Part shown: positions 24,885 to 37,109 of the stretch, one piece after another | How the letters are laid out: every line of letters starts with the position of its first letter | How positions within the stretch are numbered: position 1 is the first letter of the stretch | Assembly (NCBI RefSeq): GCF_046630445.1 | Contig: NC_092339.1 | Coordinates: forward strand, 51,645,501 to 51,709,500 | DNA length: 64,000 nt | From: Rutidosis leptorrhynchoides | Lineage: Eukaryota; Streptophyta; Magnoliopsida; Asterales; Asteraceae | Reading direction: 5' to 3' | Made by a program: the position numbers and the translations under genes | Notes under the pieces: generated by a model | Databases searched by the model: none | What the model was told of the DNA's origin: nothing | What the model saw: the letters and a program-made list of their open reading frames with translations, nothing else

Positions 24885-26460
24885 GAATGTTTCCTATATG
24901 AACCAAAGGCCGGGAAATAATTATCAAAATAATTATCATCCGCCAAGGCCAAACTTTAATCGAAATCAAAACATTCTTTACAATCCAAATGGACCAAACA
25001 ATAACTCGTACAACCAACAAGGTCCGAATAACCAATCAACTCAAAACAACACTTTCAATCAACAAAGACTTGCTTTGTATAAACCACCACAACAAACCGA
25101 AGAGAAAAAGCCAAATCTGGAAGAGATGATGGCAAAGCTAATGGAATCTCAAACACAATTTATTACATCTCAAACCCAAACAAATGAGAGGTTTGATCAG
25201 TCATTAAGAACTCAACAAGCTTCCATTTTGAATCTAGAAAAACACTTAGGTACTCTTACTAGCATGATAAGTGAGAGGGAACAAGGAAAGCTACCAAGTA
25301 ATACTGAAGTAAATCCTCAGAATGAGAATGTTAATATGGTGTCAACAAATTCTGAAAAATCAGCACCAGAAGATGGGAAGGTTGTTAATGTGAGTAACAA
25401 TGAAGAAGTTACAACACCACCACCACCACCACCCGAGTATGTAAAGCCAGTGGTGGCACCATATAGACCAACCATCCCGTTTCCAAGAAAAGGAGTTGAG
25501 TATGAGAAAGTAATAGGTAATAAAGTTTGTAATACCTCTGGAAAGAAGAAGAAGAATAAGAAAGTACAAGAAACAAAAACCGTAAAGATAAACCCGGTAA
25601 AGACAGTTCCACCGAAACCTCCACCCAGGGTGGGTGATCCAGGTGAATTTATTGTTCCATGTCTACTTAGTGATTGTGTCATGTATGATGCACTAGCAGA
25701 TTTAGGTGCGAGTGTGAGTGTTATGCCTCTTTCATTATATAAGAGATTAGGAGTAGGTGAGTTAAGTCCAACAGAGATGAGTGTTCGACTCTTTGATCAA
25801 ACCATTAGGCACCCAGTTGGAATTGCTGACAACCTACCCGTTCAAGTGGGTAATTTAACCTTTTTAGTTGAATTTATTGTCATTGACATAGAAGAGGACT
25901 CAAACATTCCTCTAATTTTAGGTCGACCATTCTTAGCGTCCACCGGGGCGTTATTTGATATAAGAGAGGGTATAATGACACTTAGTAATGATGAAAAATC
26001 GATCACCTTTGTGAGTCGAAAGTCTAAATCTCCACCTACCAAAACCGTTGAACCAACAAAAACGATTGGTAAGAACCATGTTATTTTACCAACTCCAACG
26101 GTAGTGCTTAACAATAATAAAACGCATAAGTGTGGGGAAGATGAAGTAACACCTAATGATGACTTGATAAAAAAGAACCCCGTTGTTGATACGAAATTAA
26201 ATGACTCCGTTATTAACAGTTCAATGCAGAAACTTATTAAACGGATTCGCGATGCTAGAACCAAGGGGAACTTTAAGTTATGTAACCGGTTAGTATCCAA
26301 TCTATCGCCTAAAGAAAAGGCGAAACTAGTTGAATTTGTGGATATTACACAGGAATCCGACCAATGGCTTAAAGCAAAAGTCACAGATATGCAAGTTGAT
26401 TATAGTCCAAGAGAAATTGACAATGAAGTTAACCACAATTTCGACACCACAGTTACCTAA
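24871..26460 (+). CDS. Athila-type gag C-terminal part and aspartic protease of element D (fossil)
   Basis: An open frame of 529 residues. It begins with an asparagine/proline-rich nucleic-acid-binding style region, has a coiled-coil-like stretch around residues 90-140 (EEMMAKLMESQTQF...) and a poly-proline run. The retropepsin domain spans about residues 255-375, with DLGASVSVMPLSLYKRLG and the flap-side pattern IPLILGRPFLAS, both typical of Athila. In this lineage DLGAS replaces the more usual DTGA or DSGA. Basic and polar residues fill the end, and no reverse transcriptase follows. Confidence 0.85.
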   Translation: MEQRENVSYMNQRPGNNYQNNYHPPRPNFNRNQNILYNPNGPNNNSYNQQGPNNQSTQNNTFNQQRLALYKPPQQTEEKKPNLEEMMAKLMESQTQFITSQTQTNERFDQSLRTQQASILNLEKHLGTLTSMISEREQGKLPSNTEVNPQNENVNMVSTNSEKSAPEDGKVVNVSNNEEVTTPPPPPPEYVKPVVAPYRPTIPFPRKGVEYEKVIGNKVCNTSGKKKKNKKVQETKTVKINPVKTVPPKPPPRVGDPGEFIVPCLLSDCVMYDALADLGASVSVMPLSLYKRLGVGELSPTEMSVRLFDQTIRHPVGIADNLPVQVGNLTFLVEFIVIDIEEDSNIPLILGRPFLASTGALFDIREGIMTLSNDEKSITFVSRKSKSPPTKTVEPTKTIGKNHVILPTPTVVLNNNKTHKCGEDEVTPNDDLIKKNPVVDTKLNDSVINSSMQKLIKRIRDARTKGNFKLCNRLVSNLSPKEKAKLVEFVDITQESDQWLKAKVTDMQVDYSPREIDNEVNHNFDTTVT

Positions 26461-27000
26461 GTGTGGGGAGATTCAAATGTTTTAAGAAAAAAAATTGATG
26501 TCTAGAGTTAGTTGTTCTGTTCTCGTTTAGTTTCGAGAATGGAATCCGATTGGTCTTTTCCGCTAGCAGACACTAAAGAACTAGTTTTCTCCCCCCATTC
26601 TGAATTTTTGTTTTGTAGGTTTTTTATGAAATTAATACGCTTTTTCAATTTAATTTTTGTGTGATTTTAAAAAAACAAAGATTTACTTTATTTCATTAAG
26701 TTTAAAAAATGATTTCTAAAATTCATCGTAAGTTGAAGACTAGGTCATGAAACCGAAATTGCTTTACCCGAGGGCGGGGCGAAAAATTTTGTTATCATTA
26801 TTTTTAATTTTATTGATCTAAAGTATACCAAAAAAAAAAAAAACCCAAAAATCTTTGCTTTTAAAACAATCGCTTTAAAAACGACAAATTTTAAATTTTG
26901 TCGAGGGGCGGACTAGGTAAACATACCGAAACTACCTAAAGTAAAAGGAAACAAAATTTTAAACAATTATTCATTTAAATTGTTTTAATAAATAAATATT

Positions 27001-27094
<94 letters not shown>

Positions 27095-28020
27095 TGTAGT
27101 TTATCTTATATATAAAACAGTGTAAAACATCGCACTTTCAAAGACTGACATTAAAGTTCAGCAAAAGCTACTAATGTTGACGACAAGACGCAAAATATCA
27201 AATGTGATATAAAATAATATGTTTGCAAACTCGGTATTTTTAATCACTTTTCTACACTAATCACCCTCATGAATTTATAATTATAGTCCGATTTTATGCA
27301 AATGAGGGCATTGCAAGATCTCAAGTGTGGGAAAGGGTTATAAATTCTCTCAGGTTTACACTTAGTTTAATTGCCAAATTTTGTGAAAATTTGAAAAATT
27401 TTCAACTAAATGAATTCAAAATCATGTTTATACATATTTATGAACGATAAAACTAGGTTTTATTACCGAAATTATTGTTACCTCGGAGAGAAAATAAATG
27501 GAGAAACAACCCAAAACGTTAGAATTCATTTAAAATGGAATAGAGGAGAATAAAAAGGCAAAAAAAAATAAATAAAAGCTAAGTGTGGGAAGAATTTACC
27601 AAGTTATTTAAAACACATATCACATATGCTTGTACAAGATTATTACAGGTACTTTTGTTTTGGATGATTTTAATCAGTTTTACCCTATTTACTGTAATAT
27701 ATTTAAAAGAAAGATGAATCTATACGATGAATCAATTCCATCAGTAAAAGGAAGTAAAGTCTTCCGAAAAAGACACGCGCTTCTTGATTTAGGTCAGGAA
27801 GTTGTCGTCCAGACCAGCTGTAGGTTGACGAAAAATATAGAAAAGTCATCTCTAAAATCAGCAGGAAATCCACGGACCTCAGCATCAAACAGGGTCGCCA
27901 TGTGGTCAGACTTATCCTAACTATGAGAGGATCTGTCTCGTAAAATGGGGAGGGCGTCGTGCAAATTAGCTTGATAAGACTAATGAATCAGACCCCCAGA
28001 AAGGATAATCTCCTTAAAGA
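26461..28020 (+). mobile_element. Non-coding internal part of element D
   Basis: About 1.5 kb after the protease frame in which no RT, integrase or envelope-like product can be recognised. It has a large TA microsatellite (27003-27091) and several AGTGTGGGGA-type purine runs (26460, 27320, 27582). A 96-residue open frame at 27630-27920 has no recognised family. Confidence 0.6.
27003..27091. repeat. (TA)n microsatellite
   Basis: About 44 uninterrupted TA units. Confidence 0.97.
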
Positions 28021-28887
28021 TTAAAAAATCAGCATTTAAGCCTGATATTACTCAATCCTTGAGATTGACTTTAAAGATTGAGAATTACAAACTCATGGAA
28101 TTCGATGAAATCTAAACTCGAGCATGAACTAGAAAATATTTTGATCAAATTAAAACCGATTTATTTTCTGAAAATCTATTTTCAATGCGTTCATTACCAT
28201 TGAACGTAAAATCCTAGGAATTCACCTGGAATTCATTGGGTCACCTGAACCAAATCGGGTGTCAACCGTAAGAACGGTGATTGCATAGCATGGCCGAAGA
28301 CAGGCCCTTGTGAAAAACTATAGGGTGATCTTTACTATTGCTCCTACAAAGGATAGTAATTGCATCCGACACGTTTTAGACCATGAACATCTGCATGTCA
28401 TTAGATATTGCCTTAACAGTTGCTTGTTCAACGCTTTCCTTTACAACCGAATGGTAGTTTACCGAAAGGTAATATACGGAGCAAGTATACTGGACGTGTG
28501 CTTTCCTAAATACAAGGTTAGCAAGTGGGTGACACAAAACCGTAAGTTTTGAGCTAAAATTTGAAAATATGAAACCCACGCAACCCACAAAAATAATTTG
28601 CAAACATCGGTGAAGGGTTATTCCGGAAACTTATCTAGGGTAAAAGCTAGAATAAATTTTCAAAAGATCAAATGTTTTCATAAAGATCCAATTTCCTTAA
28701 AGGATCTAAATTTTTAATAGTCATGTGGGACTGTAAACCACATCGTTACTATAATTGTTTATACCGTCGTATCAAAATCACTGATGTATAAAGTGTGAGA
28801 ATAAAAAAAGTGATTCGAGTGAAGTGTGATTTTATTTCAAGTTCTGTATTGCTTGAGGACAAGCAACGTTCAAGTGTGGGGATATTT
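28021..28887 (+). repeat. Second copy of the element D 3' internal region with polypurine tract
   Basis: Nearly identical to 19516-20397. It ends in CAAGTGTGGGGATATT (28871-28887), the polypurine tract that primes plus-strand synthesis next to the 3' LTR. Confidence 0.88.
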
Positions 28888-29275
28888 GATAGTGCTCCAA
28901 ATGAACATATATTTAGGCACAATATCCTTCCAATATATAAAGCTTTTAGTTACTATTGTTCTATTTTTATGTAATAATAGTTTAAATAAATAAGTGCGAA
29001 GACAAAAGAAGAAAACGACGATTTGAAGACACAAACGACCAAAATACTCAAAAGTACAAAGTACAATCCAAGTGGTTCGAAATATTGATGAGAAACGTCT
29101 CAAAATTACAAAAGTACAAGTCGCGAAATGCAAAGTACAAGATATCTCCGCGTACGAAAGGACATTTGAGAATCTGGAACCGGGACCAGAGTCAACTCTC
29201 AACGCGCGACGCAACGGAGCAAAAATTACAAGTCAACTATGCACAAGAATATAATATAATATATATATAATTAAT

Positions 29276-29342
<67 letters not shown>

Positions 29343-29571
29343 ATATGTCGACAAGCAAAAAAAACAAAAAATATGTGAGCTGGATTTGACGGTCATGCGA
29401 TCGCATGGGAAATAGGCATAAAACTCATGCGAGTGCATGAGCCCATGCGAGTGCATGAGATTTGCACTAAAATCTCATGCGACCGCATGAGTTACTGTAG
29501 CAGGCCACATTCTATAAATTCAGTATTTTTCGGACGAGTTTAGAGGATATCTTTTTCTTTTCCTTCTCTGT

Positions 29572-29643
<72 letters not shown>

Positions 29644-30865
29644 CTAATTTAAAGTTTAATTTAAGTTTAATAATAATTGGGTTATTGTAAGAAATGTTTT
29701 AAGGTTTTATAAGACGGAACTCTGTCCGTTTAACGCTACTCGATTAATCACCACTGTAAGCTATGTTCTTCCTTTTTAAATTAATGTCTCGTAACTAAGT
29801 TATTATTTTGCTTATTTGAGCCGAAGTAATCATGATGTTAGACTAAAAATTAAGATTGAGTTATTAGATTTTGTACCATAATTAAGGTTTGGACAAAAGA
29901 CCGACACTTGTGGATATTGGACTATGACTATTAATAGATAAGAGGTATTGTCTAATTAAGCGACAACTCATTGGAACCTGTCGAGCCTATCTTCAAATTA
30001 GTTAATCTAATAATTATTAAAATGATTATGTATGTCCTATTTAGTGACGTTTATACGACATCTTTTACGATCATTTAATTAATTATTTGGGTTGGGTAAT
30101 TGATTTTTCATTCTGATCAAGTGGGTAAATTAATATTCATATCTAATCAAAACAGGGATGGATTACATACAGTGATAACTGGTGTAATTGTTGACAGAAG
30201 TGATAACTGCGTCACAGTTTAAAACCTTAATTAGTTGGAATATTTGACTTCGGATATAAGGGTAATTTGACGAGGACACTCGCACTTTATATTTATGACT
30301 GATGGACTATTATGGATAAAAACCAGGTAGACGTATCAAATAAACCAGGACAAAGGACAATTAACCCGGGTAACAATTAATTAAAATCAAAACGTCAAAC
30401 ATCATGATTACCGAAGTTTAAATAAGCATAATACTTTTATTTCATATTTCATCGTACCTTTATTTACTGTCATTTTAATTACTGCAATTTACTTTATCGC
30501 AATTTAAATTCTATCATTTATATTATCGTCATTTATCTTTACGCTTAAAATATAAAATCGACAAACCGGTCATTAAACGGTAAAACCCCCTTTATAATAA
30601 TATTACTATATATAATTATATATATTTTATATAAATATAGTTGTTAAAAATATAGCGTTAAACTCAGCTAGCTCCCTGTGGAACGAACCGGACTTACTAA
30701 AAACTACACTACTTTACGATTAGGTACACTGCCTATAGTGTTGTAGCAAGGTTTAAGTATATCCACTCTAATAATAAATAAATAACTTGTGTAAAATTGT
30801 ACCGTATTTAATAGTATTTCGCAATAAAAAATATAACTATTTCGTATACACCTCGCATAACATCA
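28888..30865 (+). repeat. 3' LTR of element D (1978 bp)
   Basis: Runs from TGATAGTGCT to CATCA, followed by the target duplication AAACC. It is longer than the other full LTR chiefly through TA runs at 29281-29339 and 29576-29642. It holds the 14 bp palindrome CATGCGATCGCATG at 29394-29407. Confidence 0.92.
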
Positions 30866-31300
30866 AAACCCAACCCTAAACCTAAACCATAAACCCCAAA
30901 TCTAAACCCAAAACCCTACATATTGTAATAAATTACTTTCAATGTTTACGGAATCTCAAGATACTTGGTTACAACGTGGCAAACACCTTAAAGAGATGGA
31001 AATTTGATAAATGGGTACAAAATATAACGATCCTCAAAACCATAATAAATTGTTTTATTTTTTGCAGCAGCAATTACACATGGAAAAGACAAATAAAACA
31101 TGAAAATCGAACCCCTAAACCCTAAATGCTAAATCTAACCTCTAAACCTAAACTCTAAACTCTACACCCTAAATCTAAACCCTAAACCCTGAACCCTAAC
31201 CTAAACCCTAAAAACTCTAAACCCTAACCCTAAACCTAAACCCTAAGCCCTAAAATATAAACCCTAAACCCTAAACCCTAAATCTAAACCCAAAACCCTA
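30866..31300. repeat. Right-hand part of the telomere-like array
   Basis: CCCTAAA-type variants at about 30866-30925 and 31110-31300 continue the array left of element D. The ~190 bp non-telomeric segment between them (30926-31110) is repeated after the second array block (31301-31490), so array plus segment was duplicated with a period near 375 bp. Confidence 0.8.
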
Positions 31301-32467
31301 CATATTGTAATAAATTACTTTCAATGTTTATGGAATCTCAAGATACTTGGTTACAACATGGCAAACACCTTAAAGAGATGGAAATTTGATAAATGGGTAC
31401 AAAATATAACGATCCACAAAACCATAATAAATTGTTTTGTTTTTGCAGCAGTATCTACACATGGAAAAGACAAATAAAACATGAAATAAACCAGTATATC
31501 CCATGTAACCGACATCCTTAACTCAAATAACATTTCACTGCACAAAGTACTTCCTACAAAAATATTATACACTCATTGCTTCAACTTTTTATTAGTCATC
31601 ATACAAAAGAGAAATAATAAATAAACAATCTCGAGCTTTGACAAAACTATGAAGCAATTAAAACCTAATATACCTACGTCAATTATGTTTAAATAAACAT
31701 CAACCTATAACACAGATTTCATAACCTACCTGGAAATTGTATCAAGAATTTGTGGATCTGCTTTTGCTTCCTGGTACGATATACATAAGAATCTACACAA
31801 CTCCACCAGGATAATAATCAATAAAATCAATAATTCTAAAGATACACATGGATGTTGACTGTGAGCTTTTGTTGTCCTGCTTATTTTAAAGCAATCCAAT
31901 ACATGCATCCCTACTTTATATGAATGTAACACACCTGAAACAGACACGGAAAGAAATGGGTTTGGGTTGGATAAATTATGACCTGCCAACTTGACCCAAC
32001 CCAAATTGTCACCCCTTTTTTATACGTAATGTAAAATACTTTCCATGGTTTCCAATTGCTATCATGTAAGACACCTTAGAAGCAATGAGGCTTAAGTTCT
32101 TCCAATAACAAAACTCTAGCCCCTTCTCCAATCACAAATGACATTAACTTGACCCAACCCAAATTGTCACCCCTTTTTTATACGTAATGTAAAATACTTT
32201 CCATGGTTTCCAATTGCTATCATGTAAGACACCTTAGAAGCAATGAGGCTTAAGTTCTTCCAATAACAAAACTCCAGCCCCTTCTCCAATCACAAATGAC
32301 ATTATATGTGATGAACAGTGTTAGGACTAAATAATAGATGCAATTTGTACATATGTAATCCCTTCCATTATATGGTGACTATGAAGTATAAATAGTCATC
32401 ATTCGCTTGCATTTAGATCATATAAACACGAAGTCATGAATTGAGCACGAATTAACACCTTACAAAC
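31301..32467. other. Low-copy stretch with weak minus-strand exon candidates and a tandem duplication
   Basis: On the minus strand the 41-base segment 31730-31770 lies between a CCAG acceptor and a GTAGGT donor and would encode EAKADPQILDTISR. No family is recognised from so short a piece. The segment 31988-32145 is directly duplicated at 32146-32303 with a single-base scale of difference. Nothing else is supported. Confidence 0.35.
31988..32303. repeat. Direct tandem duplication, 158 bp unit
   Basis: Two adjoining copies beginning AACTTGACCCAACCC and ending near CAAATGACATT. Nearly identical, hence recent. Confidence 0.9.
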
Positions 32468-33037
32468 CAGTGGCGTAGCTACTTGTAAAGCACTGGGGTC
32501 AATTGACCCCATTCATTTCACTCGAAAGTCATTATATATTCAATTGACCCCATTCATTTCACTCGAAAGTCATTATATATGTATGTAAGTAATGTATACA
32601 TGATGTGAAAATGAGCACGTGACCCCACTCCCACTCACTCACTCACTCAAAAGTCAAAAGTCATTCATTGTATATTGTATATGTATGTAAGGAATGTAAT
32701 CAGAAAAATTTGGTACTTCTTTCTTATATCATTAAATTAAATTAAATGAACAAAAAAGTTTGTATGCTTGACAAAAAACAAAAGGTTGTTTGATTTTTTT
32801 ATTTTGTTCATAATAATTATAGTGTTTGAAAAAAAATTTGTTGACTCGATATATTTCTCTAGAGAGTAATCCTTACATCATCATTTTTAATCATATACCA
32901 CTAAATATACTTCAAAAAAATAAATGTTTAAAAGCATATTTAGTGGTGTATTGGTGAAAAATGGTATTGTAGGAGTCGTCACTCATTTCTATATTATTTG
33001 CTGACCCCATCGACTCATAATCCTGGCTTCGCCACTG
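32468..33037. mobile_element. Non-autonomous hAT-type DNA transposon (570 bp)
   Basis: The ends CAGTGGCGTAGCTA and (reverse complement of the right end) CAGTGGCGAAGCCA are inverted repeats matching at 12 of 14 bases. They are flanked by a perfect 8 bp direct repeat TTACAAAC (32460-32467 and 33038-33045), the duplication size of the hAT superfamily. The interior has no coding sequence. A ~40 bp segment (CAATTGACCCCATTCATTTC...) is directly repeated at about 32499 and 32539. It would move only with a transposase supplied by another element. Confidence 0.88.
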
Positions 33038-33045
33038 TTACAAAC

Positions 33046-33630
33046 AGTAAACGGAAAGACGTTCGCAAGTCTCGTGATATAAGAAAATTTTATGAAAGGA
33101 TGTACCGAATCCTATGGATGTGAAGCCGTTGTAGGATCGTCAAGTAGAGATTAGACTTGTAAAGACAGTAGAAAATTCAAGTAGGGTTGGGTTCGCTGGT
33201 GCAGATTGACAGGTCACAAGTTCCCGACCCGAACTGGTTATAGAAACAGGCTGGATGGTTAATTTGTGTTCAGGGCAATGTTTAAAACGATAAGTAGACA
33301 CCGAACAGACTCTGGAAGGCGTCTTTCAACTATAAGAAAAGTATATATGTTGGCCCTACATGACCAGCGGCCTAAATTATAAAACAAAAGGAAGCGCATG
33401 ATCAACTAAACAATAACTAATAAATAGCATATGATCAAGCGTATTTGGGTATTTGAGGAAGAACAACCAGAAATACTCGAGCTAAATGAGATTATATGGT
33501 GTCTATCACCAGCATATGATAATTGATTCGATGGATGTAAATGGATGTAGGTGAAAAAATGAGAAATGGGGAAAAAAATTAAGAAGATAGAAGGAGATTA
33601 GGTTATAGGAGGCGTGTTTTTGTGTTTATA
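33046..33630. other. Non-coding stretch between hAT element and MULE
   Basis: No open frame, repeat or RNA gene is supported here. Confidence 0.5.
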
Positions 33631-33640
33631 ATTTAAGAAG

Positions 33641-33870
33641 GATTTTTTTTTTTTTTTTAAAATAGTAATTTTAATGAAGGTTCTTGCAAAAATGGAAAAA
33701 TCGTTTTTTTTTTTTTTTTTTTTACATAAATGTTAAAACCGAAGTTTGGAACTTCGGTTTTGCCATATCTGAAGTTTCAAACTTCAGTTTTGGCCTGCTG
33801 TCAGTAGAAACCTTAAACCGAAGTTTGGAACTTCGGTTTGGACCAAATCCGAAGTTCCAAACTCGGTTTC
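33641..33870 (+). repeat. Left terminal inverted repeat of the MULE, with palindromes
   Basis: Starts GATTTTTT followed by a T run, then AAATAGTAATTTTAATGAAG and a stretch shared with the right end. From 33736 on it holds four copies of a palindromic motif with arms AAACCGAAGTTT and AAACTTCGGTTT (33736-33760, 33769-33788, 33815-33839, about 33849-33871), some imperfect. More diverged copies lie inside at 34597-34621 and near 34650. Confidence 0.88.
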
Positions 33871-34116
33871 GATTTTCTTTATTTTTAAACACTAATTTTC
33901 TTAAATAACTTAGTTTTGATAGTTATTTTACAGTTATATACGCTAATATTACTTTAAAATCAATAATAACATTACAAACAATAAAATATCAATAGTAGTA
34001 AGATGCAAATACAAATTTTTTGAACAACACTTTTATTAATATCAAAATCACGGTTACATTTTTTTGAAAATAAAAATACATAATTAAAAACAACACATAG
34101 AAATTTAACACATAAT

Positions 34117-34430
34117 TAAATTAGATGCAATGGAAGAGGTTGATTTTTCACAATTGCTTCGTTTTTGATTAAATTCCATTCATCTTCCTCACAAAGATGC
34201 TCGAATTTTTCTTTACCTTCATTCCAAAACATCACGCCCGAGTGTTCAACCGTAGTGTTTTCTAAACACCTTTGAAATTGTTGTCATCTGACTAACATCC
34301 ACATTTTGAAAGTACTTATATTTGTACCCATAGTAAAACTTGAATTGTGGTGAAAACTGTCCATTCCAATAGACATTAATTTGAACAAGAATTGGTGACG
34401 TATTTACAAATTTATTATTGATGTTTGGAG
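34117..34430 (-). pseudogene. Broken PB1-like domain ORF in the MULE
   Basis: On the minus strand the sequence encodes INVYWNGQFSPQFKFYYGYK and, in another frame, FWNEGKEKFEHLCEEDEWNLI. The pattern (V-x-WNG at the start, E-x-DEW near the end) resembles the PB1-like N-terminal domains carried by some plant MULE proteins and by the intact frame at 34705-35121. The two parts are in different frames, with a change near 34278. Its role in the element is unknown. Confidence 0.45.
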
Positions 34431-34704
34431 AAGAGAGTGATATATCCGTTTCTTATAATAGATGTCGGTTTATATAGAGTAGTTTATAATTGAAAAACCG
34501 GCATTTAAAAATCCGGTTTAAGTAAAAGATGCCGAATAGTAAAAGGTAACAATAACATATCTTTAATTGCTTTTTATGACATGTCTAGTACCTGACAAAC
34601 CGAAGTTTCAAACATCGGTTTTGCATGCTTTTTCTGAAAGGTCTGAAACCGAACTTTAAAACTTCGGTTATTTGTAGATTTAGGCTTATAAAAGTGATTT
34701 TTGA

Positions 34705-35121
34705 TTGTTTCATAAACACATAACAAAAATGGATCCGAAATACGTATCAATTGACGTGTATCATGGTTGTGATTTTGAATGGAATGATGGCAAAACGGAA
34801 CTCTCTAAAGGGCCTAAAATGACATTTGATAACGTAAATGTTCGGGGCTTTAATATGGAGAAGTTGAATGAGTTTCTTCGAGAAAAGCTACCAAAGAGTC
34901 CACGTTCAATGGACATATACTACTACAAACCAGGAGTTGCTGAACCCGAAGCAATGTGCTATGATGAAGAATGGTATACATTAGTAGGGAAAGCGTGTAT
35001 ACTTTCAGAAAATATCGAGTTATATGTTTTATTTGGAGTTTTTGAAGACGCAATAGAGTTCGATACGATGTATGATAGTCATGGTGAATACTATTATGCA
35101 CCTAGACCTTTTATAGATTAG
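34705..35121 (+). CDS. PB1-like domain protein carried by the MULE, open frame
   Basis: A 138-residue open frame. The in-frame ATG at 34729 (MDPKYVSIDVYHG) is an alternative start. Features are a VYHG opening, TFDNVNVRGFNMEKLNEFLRE, IYYYKPG, then DEEWYTLVGKACI and IELYVLFG. This layout fits the PB1-like domain found at the N-terminus of many plant Mutator-type and retroelement-linked proteins, thought to mediate protein contacts. The frame lies between the left inverted repeat and the 3' end of the transposase, on the opposite strand and convergent with it. It is uninterrupted, unlike the transposase, which suggests later decay or some retention. The domain call is from motif resemblance only. 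Confidence 0.5.
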   Translation: MFHKHITKMDPKYVSIDVYHGCDFEWNDGKTELSKGPKMTFDNVNVRGFNMEKLNEFLREKLPKSPRSMDIYYYKPGVAEPEAMCYDEEWYTLVGKACILSENIELYVLFGVFEDAIEFDTMYDSHGEYYYAPRPFID

Positions 35122-35244
35122 TACTTGAATAAGATTAGTAACGTGCAATTTCATTATTTCAAAAACACTTTTTTATTTATAAACATAATTAGCGATTACA
35201 ACAAACAAAGTACAACAAACAAAGTACAACAAATTACTAATGAA

Positions 35245-36863
35245 AACCTATGGCATTCTAGTAGTTGGACAGGTATTCATGTTGTGACCTTCAGCCCTGC
35301 ATATACCACACTTTGGTTTTTGCTTTTCACGTTCATCCATCTGGTTCTTAATCCGTTTTGATTTCTTCCGCCTGTGATTAATCAATCTTGATGGATCGGC
35401 CATAATGTTCCATTGTATATATGCCCAGTAGCTCGTATCTCTTAATGGATTAAAATGATGGCTATATTGCTCTCTCCATGTAGGAGTTATGTACTTTTTA
35501 CTGATGCATTTATTTATATCCTCGTTTAGATGGCTACACACGGAAATGTCATGAGAGAAAGGTAATCTTTGGTGTTGCCAAATTCCACATGAACACATTT
35601 TCTCTTTAAACTCTACTGTGTAATCGGTGCCACCTTCACCACTTCTTTGATAAGTTGATTGAACCTTGAACACACCTTGTTGTTCGTGATAACATGTTGT
35701 TTTGTATCGTTGAGCTCTTTTTGCCCGTTCGTTAAAGATGTTTAACATGTTCTTGGACAGTGGTGAATTACATTGCCTTGCATATCGACTTTGATCGTAG
35801 AAGTGTTGTCTGGTGTAATCAAATGTATATTAGATACACGCTTTGATCGGCATCATACGGGCATGACGGAACACATTGTTGAGGGACTCAACAATATTTG
35901 TCATTGTGTTACCCCAACGACTCCTTAGTCTGTCCCTATACACAGTCCACTTGCCTAAATCAGCATCATGCAAATATTGTCAAGCCTCAATACTAGCTTG
36001 TTTAATGGCTTTGAGGGAATTCTTGTACAATATTTGATTCGTTGTTGAACCAACTGTCCAACACAAGTGTTTAAGCGATTTTACTTTAGTATATTTGCTC
36101 AACAAGTTGCTACGAATGTGGCGCAAACAATACCTATGTTCCCAACCATACGTTTGAGCACCCATTGCATGCAAGAATACCTAGATGTCGATCAGAGATG
36201 ACACACAACTTTCCGTTTCCAATAACATTTTCTTGGAGCATTTGCAAAAAACCAAACCCAACTTTCGTTACTTTCTTCATCAACTAGTGCATAGAACGGG
36301 TATAATTTGATTGTTTGCATTTTTGCCAACCGCTGTTAACAACTTACCCTTATAACTACCTTTCAAATGGGTGCCATCGATGCAAATGAACGGAATACAC
36401 AATTTAAATGCTTTAATTGCTGGACCGAATGCCCAAAACACAAATTTAAATGTGTCGAAACCTTCTTCAATTTCAGGTCCATTTTCAAACACAACAATTG
36501 TGTCTGGATTGGTAGAAACTAATTCATTCAAATAATTTGGTAGTTGAATAAAATTACTTTCCCAAGTTTCAAACAATCGTTCGATTGCAATACGCCTAAC
36601 ATTCCATGCTTTAGCGTAACGGACATCCACATGCCATGAATTTTTTATTTGGGCTTGGATGTTGGCAACAGGATAAGCAACGTTTAAAACTATTTGATGC
36701 TCAATTTCACTAGCAATTAAGCTAGATGTTAAACAACGATTGTTGTTTTCTGATACGTGTCCATAACACGTGTGTTCATCTTTCTATTTTGTAATTTTCC
36801 ATACCTTCGATCGATTGTGAGACGAACCACTTACACTCCAGCAACAATGGTACCTTTCTTTTG
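35245..36863 (-). pseudogene. MULE transposase, catalytic and C-terminal part (broken)
   Basis: Read on the minus strand. Near 36640-36780 comes CLTSSLIASEIEHQI (the standard region before the catalytic core). Then follow VRYAKAWNVRRIAIE and CIDGTHLKGSYKGKLLTAVG with the first catalytic D (36280-36630), KLCVISDRHLG with the second D (about 36180-36215), and HRYCLRHIRSNL (35980-36174). NIVESLNNVFRHARMMPI near 35850-35920 carries the likely catalytic E. A SWIM-type zinc finger (CSCGIWQHQRLPFSHDISVC) follows, and a CCHC knuckle (CGICRAEGHNMNTC) comes near the C-terminus (35248-35748). The parts are in order but in different frames, with stops and at least three frame changes between 36860 and 35750. 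The enzyme would cut and rejoin at the terminal inverted repeats. The 5' end of the gene lies at 57015-57822, beyond element B. Confidence 0.88.
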
Positions 36864-37066
36864 TGTAGTGACCCGAACTTTTCCATGTTTATATATATTA
36901 ATTGAGATTGATATTTACATGATTAAATGTTTCCAACATGTTAAGCAATCAAACTTGTTAAGACTTGATTAATTGAAATATGTTTCATATAGACAATTGA
37001 CCACCCAAGTTGACCGGTGATTCACGAACGTTAAAACTTGTAAAAACTACATGATGACATATATAT

Positions 37067-37109
<43 letters not shown>

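Noticed and set aside
25317-26384. Long antisense frames opposite the Athila gag-protease region
   Set aside because: Mirror frames of a real coding region with no family features. The same applies to frames opposite 14492-16627 and 44405-44764.
36757-36972. Plus-strand frame spanning the MULE/LTR junction
   Set aside because: It crosses the insertion point of element B and so is a chance frame.
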